From assembly GCA_048266425.1 (NCBI GenBank), contig JBLWZN010000023.1, positions 1 through 64,000 of the forward strand: DNA of 64,000 bases, given 5' to 3'. Each line of letters opens with the position of its first letter. The first letter of the stretch is position 1. Shown one piece after another: positions 53,133 to 60,702 of the stretch. Under the pieces are notes generated by a model that did not search any database, was not told where the DNA came from, and was given only the letters and a program-made list of their open reading frames with translations. The translations under genes were made by a program, and so were the position numbers. The DNA is from Cerina sp048266425 (GTDB lineage Bacteria; Bacteroidota; Bacteroidia; Flavobacteriales; Flavobacteriaceae).

Positions 53133-54443
53133 ATGAAGAAACAACTATCAATTTTCTGGTTTCGACGGGACTTGCGGCTCAATGACAATGTTGGGTTGTA
53201 TAATGCCCTACTGAACGAAAATTCTATTTTGCCCTTATTCATTTTTGATTCTGAAATCCTACATTCCCTCCCAAGAAATGATGCCCGTGTAAATTTTATC
53301 CATAATAATTTACAGACAATGCGGGATCAGCTCCAAAAATGCCACAATAGTTCCATTGCCTTATATTTTGGTAATCCTATTGATATTTTTAAAAAAATAA
53401 TCTCGGAATACAACGTGGGAACCGTATATGCCAACCGTGACTATGAACCGTATGCCTTGTTAAGGGACAAGGCAATTGAAAGATATTTATCGGAACAGGG
53501 AGTCGGTTTCAAGACTTACAGGGATCAGGTTATTTTTGAAAGGGACGAAGTGGTCAAGGATGACGGCACCCCCTACGTAGTATTTACCCCGTACATGAAA
53601 AAGTGGAAGTACCAATTTAAGGCTTCCAGGGACCTAAAAGAATACCCTTGTCAAGTTCATTTTGGAAATCTTATAAAAAATAAGGATTTACCTAATCTTT
53701 CCCTATCGGAAATAGGTTTTAAGCCTTCCTCCATAAAAATACCAGATTTGGATGCATCCCCTTCCCTTATCCAAAATTATAAGGACACCAGGGATTATCC
53801 CTTCAAGGATCAGGGAACTTCAAGACTGGGGCCTCATTTACGTTTTGGCATGGTTTCGATCCGCAGAATGATGGACAGGGCTACTTCGGAAAAGGATGAA
53901 ACTTTTTGGAACGAACTCATTTGGCGGGAGTTCTTTATGCATATTCTATGGCATTACCCCGAAACTGTATTCAGGGCATTTAAGCCTAAATACGACCGAA
54001 TGGAATGGCGCAACAATGAAAAAGAATTCGAAAAATGGAAGAAAGGTCGCACCGGTTACGCCTTGGTAGATGCAGGAATGCGGCAATTGAATGCTACCGG
54101 ATATATGCACAACCGGGTCCGCATGTTGGTCGCAAGCTTTTTATGCAAGCATCTTTTAATCGATTGGAGGTGGGGAGAGGCATATTTTGCCGAAAAATTA
54201 TTGGACTATGAAATGAGCAGTAATGTGGGCAACTGGCAATGGGCAGCTGGAAGTGGTGTCGATGCAGCTCCATATTTCCGCATCTTTAATCCAATGACCC
54301 AACTGGAAAAATTTGATAAGGATAGAACGTACACTAAAAAATGGGTGCCGGAATACAACGGGGGTTCCTACATGGAAAAAATAGTAGACCATAAGGAAGC
54401 TCGCGCACGTTGTTTAACGGCATATAAAGAAGCGTTGAAATAA
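53133..54443 (+). CDS. phr: class I deoxyribodipyrimidine photolyase
   Basis: Light-driven repair enzyme of 436 residues for cyclobutane pyrimidine dimers. The N-terminal antenna domain starts LSIFWFRRDLRLNDNVGLYN; the FAD-binding domain shows FWNELIWREFFMHILWHYPE, GYALVDAGMRQLNATGYMHN and NWQWAAGSGVDAAPYFRIFN (each 20 or fewer). The Trp electron-transfer residues of the family are present. The ORF is complete. It is probably co-transcribed with the SRPBCC gene 161 bp upstream. Confidence 0.96.
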   Translation: MKKQLSIFWFRRDLRLNDNVGLYNALLNENSILPLFIFDSEILHSLPRNDARVNFIHNNLQTMRDQLQKCHNSSIALYFGNPIDIFKKIISEYNVGTVYANRDYEPYALLRDKAIERYLSEQGVGFKTYRDQVIFERDEVVKDDGTPYVVFTPYMKKWKYQFKASRDLKEYPCQVHFGNLIKNKDLPNLSLSEIGFKPSSIKIPDLDASPSLIQNYKDTRDYPFKDQGTSRLGPHLRFGMVSIRRMMDRATSEKDETFWNELIWREFFMHILWHYPETVFRAFKPKYDRMEWRNNEKEFEKWKKGRTGYALVDAGMRQLNATGYMHNRVRMLVASFLCKHLLIDWRWGEAYFAEKLLDYEMSSNVGNWQWAAGSGVDAAPYFRIFNPMTQLEKFDKDRTYTKKWVPEYNGGSYMEKIVDHKEARARCLTAYKEALK

Positions 54444-54670
54444 ATCTTTTTGTACTTTTAGAATTTAAAGCTTCCGACTTCCATGAGAATCATTGCGAAT
54501 AAGTGGATAATGACGAAGCTTATCAAAATGAATTTCATTTCAATGGATTAGTCGTTAAACTTAATAACAGGGTAATCCATAACTTAATAACTTTTGCTGG
54601 CAAAAATCTTTATAGTAACTAAAGTTTTGTTCTAACTAGCTTAGTTTCAAAACCCCTAAAACCAATAACC

Positions 54671-54898
54671 ATGGATAAAAAAGAGATTGTCAAAGAATAC
54701 TCCAACGGAGAATTAACGGTAGTTTGGAAGCCTGAAAAATGCATTCATTCGGGGATCTGCGTCAAAACCTTGCCCAAGGTATATCATCCCAAAGAAAAAC
54801 CATGGATAAAACTGGAAATGGCATCCACCTCGGAGCTTAAATCGCAAATAAACAAGTGTCCCTCCGGTGCCTTGAGTTTTTATCTGAACGCAGAATGA
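54671..54898 (+). CDS. Fer4_19-type mono-cluster protein
   Basis: Small protein of 75 residues. A CxxC-type cluster sequence (CIHSGIC, then SQINKCPSGALS) fits the divergent 4Fe-4S mono-cluster fold Fer4_19, in which one cysteine ligand is more remote. The C-terminal Cys is in KCPSGA. No signal peptide. Its stop overlaps the TMEM175 gene start (ATGA), indicating translational coupling. Confidence 0.75.
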   Translation: MDKKEIVKEYSNGELTVVWKPEKCIHSGICVKTLPKVYHPKEKPWIKLEMASTSELKSQINKCPSGALSFYLNAE

Positions 54899-55470
54899 GC
54901 TCAAATAGATTAGAAGCATTTAGCGATGGGGTACTGGCCATTATCATTACGATTATGGTCCTGGAACTCAAGGCTCCGGAAGAAATAAATTTCCATGCCC
55001 TAACTCCCATTTTCCCTACTTTCGTAAGCTATGTCTTCAGCTTTATTTATGTTGGAATCTATTGGAACAACCATCACCATCTTTTTCAGGCAACCCAAAA
55101 AATAAACGGGAAAGTGCTTTGGGCCAACTTGCATTTGCTCTTTTGGTTGTCCCTAATCCCCTTTACCACCTCATGGATCGGTGAAAACTATATGGCGCCT
55201 ATACCCGTAGCCTTATACGGTGCGGTATTGCTCATGTGCGCCATTGCATTTTTCATACTGCAGGCAGCTATCATTAAAAACCATGGGCCAGAATTCCCAC
55301 TTAAAAAGTTTATCGGCCGGGATGGAAAGGGGAAAATATCTGCAACTTTCTATATAATCGGGATAGTCCTGTCGTTTGTAAATCCTTGGATAGCCATTAT
55401 ATGTTATATCGTCGTGGCAGTTATTTGGTTTGTTCCCGACAGACGTTTTGAAAGAAGTGTTGCCCCCTAG
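54895..55470 (+). CDS. TMEM175-type potassium channel family protein
   Basis: Membrane protein of 191 residues starting at ATG 54895, which overlaps the stop of the preceding gene. The signature RLEAFSDGVLAIIITIMVLE near the N-terminus defines the bacterial TMEM175 (DUF1211) family: the FSD motif lines the pore. Six hydrophobic segments follow. Homologues are potassium-selective cation channels; selectivity of this member is not tested. Confidence 0.85.
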   Translation: MSSNRLEAFSDGVLAIIITIMVLELKAPEEINFHALTPIFPTFVSYVFSFIYVGIYWNNHHHLFQATQKINGKVLWANLHLLFWLSLIPFTTSWIGENYMAPIPVALYGAVLLMCAIAFFILQAAIIKNHGPEFPLKKFIGRDGKGKISATFYIIGIVLSFVNPWIAIICYIVVAVIWFVPDRRFERSVAP

Positions 55471-55493
55471 CCCCTCACTTTAATTCACAACTA

Positions 55494-56072
55494 TTGGATA
55501 ATTTTAAAAGGTATATTCAACGCAATGCCCTTCTGTCCGAAGAAGAATTCAAACTTTTAACGAAAAACCTTTCCCTTACTTATGTATCAAAAGGAAGTTT
55601 CATTCTACGTCCGGGTGACTTCTGCCACCACTCCTTTTTTGTGGAAAAAGGTTTGCTACGATCATATACGATAGATGCCTTGGGCAAGGAACACATAATT
55701 CAGTTTGCCTCGGAAAATTGGATCGTAACGGACAGGAGCAGTGTATTCTTCAATGAGCCTTCCGAATTGTTTATCGATGCCGTTGAGGATACCACCTATG
55801 TTGCCCTGGACAGCACCTTCACGGACAAGGCCAGCCATTTGAGCCCATCCTTCCTTACCTTTAACGAAAGGGCCTTGCACAATCATATAAGGCATCAGCA
55901 AAAACGGATATGTCTGTTGTTGAGCGCCCCTGCAGAGGAGCGCTATCTCAACTTTATCCAATTATACCCGGACATCACACAACGGGTTCCCCAGTGGATG
56001 ATAGCCTCCTATCTAGGCATTACCCCCGAAAGCCTAAGCCGGGTTCGAAAGGAACTTGCCAAAAAGGACTAA
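55494..56072 (+). CDS. Crp/Fnr family transcriptional regulator
   Basis: Protein of 192 residues beginning at TTG 55494 (read as Met, MDNFKRYIQRNALLSEEE); there is no better ATG upstream within the frame. An N-terminal cNMP-binding-like beta-roll (RPGDFCHHSFFVEKGLLRSY) is followed by a short hinge and a winged HTH (QWMIASYLGITPESLSRVRK). Ligand-specific residues of E. coli Crp are not conserved, so the signal is unknown. It is 23 bp past the TMEM175 gene, so the three genes from 54671 form a probable operon with their own regulator at the end. Confidence 0.85.
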   Translation: MDNFKRYIQRNALLSEEEFKLLTKNLSLTYVSKGSFILRPGDFCHHSFFVEKGLLRSYTIDALGKEHIIQFASENWIVTDRSSVFFNEPSELFIDAVEDTTYVALDSTFTDKASHLSPSFLTFNERALHNHIRHQQKRICLLLSAPAEERYLNFIQLYPDITQRVPQWMIASYLGITPESLSRVRKELAKKD

Positions 56073-56091
56073 CCAAGCTTTAGGCCAGTAT

Positions 56092-57153
56092 TTAGTTAAA
56101 ATAAACTCCCCCTGGTACAATACCAACAGTTAAGGTTTTTATGGTAGTTTTTGAATTTAAATCGTACACGGTCAACGTTCCTTTACTTGCGAAATCACCT
56201 GCGTCCGTTCCAAACAATTTCCCTTCCGAAACCGTCATGCTGTAAAAATTGATTCCGTCCAAAATACTGATATGCCGCAAATCGGTGGCGGAATTGTCGA
56301 TCGCAAACACCGAACCATTTAAGTAATAATACAGGTTTGTTCCCTCCTTTGACAAAAGATTAGGGTGCTCTGTGGTTTCAAAATCCAGATGCGAAGTAAC
56401 CTCATTGGAAGTGGTATTGATTTTGGAAAGCCTTCCCCCGGTTTCCGTACCCGCATAACTTGGGGCACCTGCCGACAATACCCAAAGGTTTCCTGCATCG
56501 TCCATCTGCAATGAATTAGGGACCGAACCTACCTGCACAGTGGTCGTCACCGTATTGGAACCCGTGTTAATTACGGAAATAATATCGTTTTGGCCATATC
56601 CACCCTGATGGGCCACGTAAAGGGTGTTGCCCTTCGACAATAATCTTTCAGGGCCAAAGGAAACAGAAATAGTACTTTGTACGGTATTGGTCGACAAATC
56701 GATTACGGCCACATAATCGTCGGTGCTATCATTGGGATCCCCCCAATCGGTGACATAGCCCTTTCCATTTATTGCTTCAAAAAATCTAGGATTTTCAAAT
56801 CCCTCCGAGATAACCGCAATTTTTTCAAAAGTATATCGATCTACCACCGTAATACTATGGGACACATTGGCAATAATATAGGCCTTGTCCCCATCAAAAC
56901 CAATGGACTGAACCACATTTCCCAAATCCTCCCCATTCACTTTTTTATAAATGGCATCCTCTTGTACAGCCAAGTCTTCTGATATAAAAGTTACGGTACC
57001 GGACCCATTGTTAAAGGGTCCCTCATTGGATACCAGAATACCATTGGCATAATCCCCAGTAGGCAAAATAATGGCGTCATCGTCATCATTGTTACAAGAA
57101 ACCCCAAGCAGGGCAATGGCCAAAATTGAGATAGATAATTGTTTGATTTTCAT
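56092..57153 (-). CDS. BtuG-like surface lipoprotein (YncE/DUF5074-type beta-propeller)
   Basis: Protein of 353 residues with a lipoprotein signal (MKIKQLSISILAIALLGVSC, Cys20) followed at once by NNDDDD, the acidic stretch that acts as a lipoprotein surface-export signal in Bacteroidota. The mature part is a seven-blade-type propeller: repeated motifs such as DGDKAYIIANVSHSITVVD, AVIDLSTNTVQSTI and VSVINTGSNTVTTTV (each 20 or fewer). In Bacteroides thetaiotaomicron, BtuG has this fold and binds cobalamin tightly before passing it to BtuB. Here it follows the BtuB-like gene below a B12 riboswitch. Ligand binding is inferred from that context. Confidence 0.82.
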   Translation of the reverse strand: MKIKQLSISILAIALLGVSCNNDDDDAIILPTGDYANGILVSNEGPFNNGSGTVTFISEDLAVQEDAIYKKVNGEDLGNVVQSIGFDGDKAYIIANVSHSITVVDRYTFEKIAVISEGFENPRFFEAINGKGYVTDWGDPNDSTDDYVAVIDLSTNTVQSTISVSFGPERLLSKGNTLYVAHQGGYGQNDIISVINTGSNTVTTTVQVGSVPNSLQMDDAGNLWVLSAGAPSYAGTETGGRLSKINTTSNEVTSHLDFETTEHPNLLSKEGTNLYYYLNGSVFAIDNSATDLRHISILDGINFYSMTVSEGKLFGTDAGDFASKGTLTVYDLNSKTTIKTLTVGIVPGGVYFN

Positions 57154-57242
57154 AATGTTAATTTCAGGTTTAAGATATTAATGATTCAATTGTTTGTTAT
57201 TTTATTAGAGCGATGAAAAAGATCATGACCCAGAACCCTTTA

Positions 57243-57311
57243 CTCTATTCCAGGGACGTACAGTTCTATTCCCTCTGTTCTATTCTCTCTGTTCAATTTT
57301 CAAGGTTCAAC
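57243..57311. repeat. heptad-phased repeat between the btuB and btuG-like genes
   Basis: TTC recurs at 7- and 14-bp steps (57264, 57278, 57292, 57299, 57306) in words such as tattccc and tctgttc, ending at the btuB stop codon (57312). Confidence 0.75.
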
Positions 57312-59153
57312 TCAAAATTTAGTTGTCACCTGAAGTTGAAAACTCCGGTTGGGCATTGGCCTGTAGGCTACACTTTGATAATTGGCGTTAAACAGGTTGT
57401 TGATATCAAGAGCAAAATGAAAATCCAATTTTTTTACCTTTAGGTTCCTGAACAAACCGATGTTGGAAACGGTATATCCAGAGAGTTCCTCGCTATTATC
57501 CGTAGTGATAAATACGGGTCCGGTGTACAGAAATTGATAGGTGCCCCCCCATTTCTTATATTCATAGGCCAAGTTGGAGTTGAATTTATGTTTGGGCACA
57601 TAGATTAGGTCATATTCGGTCTCCCGATCCATGGAACGGGTGTAGGCATAAGAGTTTTTCCAGAGCAGGTGGTGGTTTCCAAATTTCCTGTCCATGTCGG
57701 CCTGCAATTCCAGTCCATATTGCATCGCCCTATTTACATTTACAGGGGTCCATATTCCCATGGAATCGGGCCGCCATTGGATCAGGTCATCGGACCAGAT
57801 AGAATAACCCGTAAGGTTGAATTTAAGGGATTTAAGACCGAAATTTTGACCCAATTCTACCTGATAGGAAGTCTCCGGCAACACATCCTCATTCCCAGCT
57901 GCCCCTGCTCCTACCCAATACAGATCATTAAAGGTTGGTACCCTAAAGTTTTTGGAGGTATTTAAATTGATGGCGTACCAATCGAGGATATTGTATTTGC
58001 CATTTACAGCAAATACAACAGGGGTGTTATAATCACTGTTCAGTTCTTTCCTTAGACTGAGGTCGTATTTTATCTTCTCGGCAACCTGATGGGACATCAA
58101 AAAAATACCGGCCAACACATTCCTTTCCGAAGTATTGATGGAACTACCCTTGGCTTGTACGGCGTTAAAATCAACGATACCGTTCAGGGTCAATTTCCCC
58201 AAGCGATATTTGTAATCATAATTGATTATATAATTGTTGGCTTCCCCGAAATCAAAATTATCGGAATTTTTATTGGGATAGTATCGGTAGCGCTCGTAGA
58301 GATATGCAAATTTTAATCGCGTCACCTTTTTTTCGTTAAAGTTGCTCCATTCCAACAACGATCTGGAAGTTAGATCCCTGTAATTATCGTTGGATGGAGC
58401 GGTCAGGGTGCCGGAGAAATCCCGATTGCCCATAAAGGTGTTCTGATACAATTTCAGAAGATTGGATTCGGACAAGAAATACCCAACATCCAGACCCAGG
58501 TTGAAATTTTCAAAGGCCCCGTTTTCGTTTCGTTGATCGGTTCCCAAATATTTATAATCATTATCCGATTTAACGTAATCCAGATTAAAATTCAAAGCAA
58601 GTTTTTTACTGCCATAGGAAGTTCCAAAATTGGCATGGGCGGTATTAAAACTCCCATAATCCACCCGTAACGTATTGTCAAAATGATTTTGGAACAAAAA
58701 GGTATTGTTCAGATGGACACTGCCACCAACTGCCCCGCTACCGTATTGTACACTGCCCCCCCCACTCCGAACCGAGATATTATCGTAGTTCTGGGTGCTG
58801 ATGGTATTAAAATCGGTCTGGCCGTTAAATTGGGAATTGATATTGATGCCGTTCCAGACGACCGCGGTCTGCTGGGCATTGGTGCCCCTAAACGCTACCG
58901 AGGAAACCATGCCGTATCCGTTTACCTTAAAATATATGCTCGAATTATACTGTAAAAGGTCGGTTAGGGTATTGCCGTTGTTACGTACGACAGAATCGGT
59001 CAAGGTCTCGACCTTTACACCGCTCGAAAATTGACGCAGACGGGCATCGCTGAGTATAACTTCATCCAATACAATCGTGCTGTCCGCCTGGGCAAAGATC
59101 AGAGGCCCATGAAGCAAGACCAAAAAAAGAAAGAGTGTGTTGAACCGTACCAT
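57312..59153 (-). CDS. btuB: BtuB-like TonB-dependent vitamin B12 receptor
   Basis: Outer-membrane receptor of 613 residues with a signal peptide (MVRFNTLFLFLVLLHGPLIF). The plug has VLDEVILSDARLRQ and SVAFRGTNAQQTAVVWNGIN with QYGSGAVGGSVH; the barrel ends RSFQLQVTTKF with the C-terminal Phe. It lacks the carboxypeptidase-regulatory-like domain of the receptor at 7714. The cobalamin riboswitch in its leader makes B12 or a related corrinoid the likely substrate. The gene is followed by the BtuG-like lipoprotein gene. Confidence 0.92.
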   Translation of the reverse strand: MVRFNTLFLFLVLLHGPLIFAQADSTIVLDEVILSDARLRQFSSGVKVETLTDSVVRNNGNTLTDLLQYNSSIYFKVNGYGMVSSVAFRGTNAQQTAVVWNGININSQFNGQTDFNTISTQNYDNISVRSGGGSVQYGSGAVGGSVHLNNTFLFQNHFDNTLRVDYGSFNTAHANFGTSYGSKKLALNFNLDYVKSDNDYKYLGTDQRNENGAFENFNLGLDVGYFLSESNLLKLYQNTFMGNRDFSGTLTAPSNDNYRDLTSRSLLEWSNFNEKKVTRLKFAYLYERYRYYPNKNSDNFDFGEANNYIINYDYKYRLGKLTLNGIVDFNAVQAKGSSINTSERNVLAGIFLMSHQVAEKIKYDLSLRKELNSDYNTPVVFAVNGKYNILDWYAINLNTSKNFRVPTFNDLYWVGAGAAGNEDVLPETSYQVELGQNFGLKSLKFNLTGYSIWSDDLIQWRPDSMGIWTPVNVNRAMQYGLELQADMDRKFGNHHLLWKNSYAYTRSMDRETEYDLIYVPKHKFNSNLAYEYKKWGGTYQFLYTGPVFITTDNSEELSGYTVSNIGLFRNLKVKKLDFHFALDINNLFNANYQSVAYRPMPNRSFQLQVTTKF

Positions 59154-59203
59154 AAATGTGAAGACCTTTTTCCCGAAAGTCCAATCATTTTTAGTTATCC
59201 TCT

Positions 59204-59395
59204 TGGCAGGTCTCCTGACTTGTCTTATGATATTTTACCTTCCCATAAACAATGAATAAACTTCATTGCCCACAGTGGTATTCGAAGAAAATATCATCCC
59301 AAATGAACGGGATACCAAAATAAATTTGGTATGGACTTACAGTTGCGGGAACAGTTTTGGCATTTAACCAAATTCCCTTTTAATCATATCGCCAA
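59204..59395 (-). ncRNA. cobalamin (B12) riboswitch
   Basis: On the minus strand the aptamer hallmarks are in order: GGGAATTTGGTTAAA-type start, the B12 box GCCAAAACTGTTCCCGCAAC (rev. of about 59344-59363), then CCACTGTGGG, GGGAAGG and the closing GTCAGGAGACCTGCC (59206-59220). Spacing and order fit the adenosyl/aquocobalamin class. The btuB start is 51 nt downstream, so control is probably at translation or by early termination. Confidence 0.93.
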
Positions 59396-59423
59396 AACGG
59401 CGACTCGAACCAAAATTCAAGGC

Positions 59424-59431
59424 AAAAATAG
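59424..59431 (-). promoter_or_regulatory. -7 box TATTTTTG of the btuB leader
   Basis: Exact TAnnTTTG on the minus strand about 30 bp upstream of the riboswitch, well placed to transcribe it; no canonical -33 found. Confidence 0.55.
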
Positions 59432-59644
59432 ACATTTAAATCTACTTTAAAGAAAAACTTGTTATAATTGGCTTTTGGGCCCGGCAAGATTGGATCGCTA
59501 TAAAAATTTTGAATAGATAGCCGCAGTAAACCGGCATTGTCCATGAAATAAAATTGCGTTTTTAGACTTTTGTTATGCGCAGGTAAAATCGATTTAAAAA
59601 AGCCGTATTTTTATCGGCATTCATTTACTATAACGATTAAACCT

Positions 59645-60649
59645 ATGAATATCATCGACGAAAAGGTGATCCGTCAATTGTTTGTTCTGCTCCTTATCAT
59701 TTTAATGGGCGGTCTAATTGTTTGGGAGATGCTTCCCTATCTCTCGGGAGTTTTGGGAGCTGTGACCATTTATGTTCTCCTCCGTGGCTGGATGTCAAAA
59801 TTATTGGAAAGGGGGTGGAACCCAAGTTTTGCCGCAGGGATACTTATGCTTATTTCCTTTCTTGGCATTTTGGTTCCCGTTAGTGGAATCGTCCTTCTTT
59901 TGGGGAACAAGATAAGCCATGCAGTTAAAAACGGGGAACAAGTTGTTAAGGTTCTAAAAGATCAGTTGGCCGATTGGGGAAATCAATTAGGTTACGATTT
60001 CGCTTCGGACATTGATGTCTCTGGTATAACTTCCTGGTTATCCGGAAAACTACAAAATTTTGCGGGCGGCACCTTCAATACCTTTATTGCGGTTAGCATA
60101 ATGTATTTTATGCTGTATTATATGTTGACCAATAGACAAGAGTTCAAGAACTCCCTTTACGCCTATCTACCCATTCAAAAGGACAATTTGAGTACCATTG
60201 GCAACGAGATTAATTCAATGGTCCGATCCAACGCCCTCGGTATCCCCCTTGTTGCTTTGGCACAAGGGGTTGTGGCACTTATAGGCTTTCTTATCTTTGA
60301 TATTGACTCCCCATTTTTCTGGTTTGTTATCGTCACTATTGGGTCTATGGTGCCGTTTCTAGGTTCTCTTTTAGGGATTGTGCCCGTCTTTATCCTTACC
60401 CTTGCCAGTGGTACCCCTTTTCAGGCTTGGGGAATACTATTGTATGGGATAATCGTAGTGGGATCTACGGACAACATTATCCGGCTATATGTACTTCGAA
60501 GATTGGACAACGTACATCCCCTGATCACCCTTATCGGTGTAATTATAGGAGTGCCTTTGTTCGGCTTTATCGGCTTGATATTTGGGCCCCTTCTAATAAG
60601 TTTATTCCTAGTGGTACTCCATATTTACAAACATCAATACTCCCGGTAA
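59645..60649 (+). CDS. AI-2E family transporter
   Basis: Membrane protein of 334 residues (start ATG 59645; an in-frame upstream start adds 25 unlikely residues). It has about seven to eight helices with the family layout: VWEMLPYLSGVLGAVTIYVL, a central soluble stretch, then ALVALAQGVVALIGFLIF-type text and GSMVPFLGSLLGIVPVFILT (at most 20 each). Named for E. coli TqsA, but the family is broad (Na/H antiport and auxin-like roles included); no luxS or AI-2 genes are nearby. Confidence 0.85.
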   Translation: MNIIDEKVIRQLFVLLLIILMGGLIVWEMLPYLSGVLGAVTIYVLLRGWMSKLLERGWNPSFAAGILMLISFLGILVPVSGIVLLLGNKISHAVKNGEQVVKVLKDQLADWGNQLGYDFASDIDVSGITSWLSGKLQNFAGGTFNTFIAVSIMYFMLYYMLTNRQEFKNSLYAYLPIQKDNLSTIGNEINSMVRSNALGIPLVALAQGVVALIGFLIFDIDSPFFWFVIVTIGSMVPFLGSLLGIVPVFILTLASGTPFQAWGILLYGIIVVGSTDNIIRLYVLRRLDNVHPLITLIGVIIGVPLFGFIGLIFGPLLISLFLVVLHIYKHQYSR

Positions 60650-60702
60650 TTTGATTGCTATCATACTTAATATCAACCTGATGGTACGGTAGAAATAAAA
60701 AT

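Noticed and set aside
59391..59420. T-arm-like text GGTTCGAGTC on the minus strand suggesting a tRNA
   Set aside because: No acceptor, D or anticodon stems pair around it; it is the region just upstream of the B12 riboswitch.
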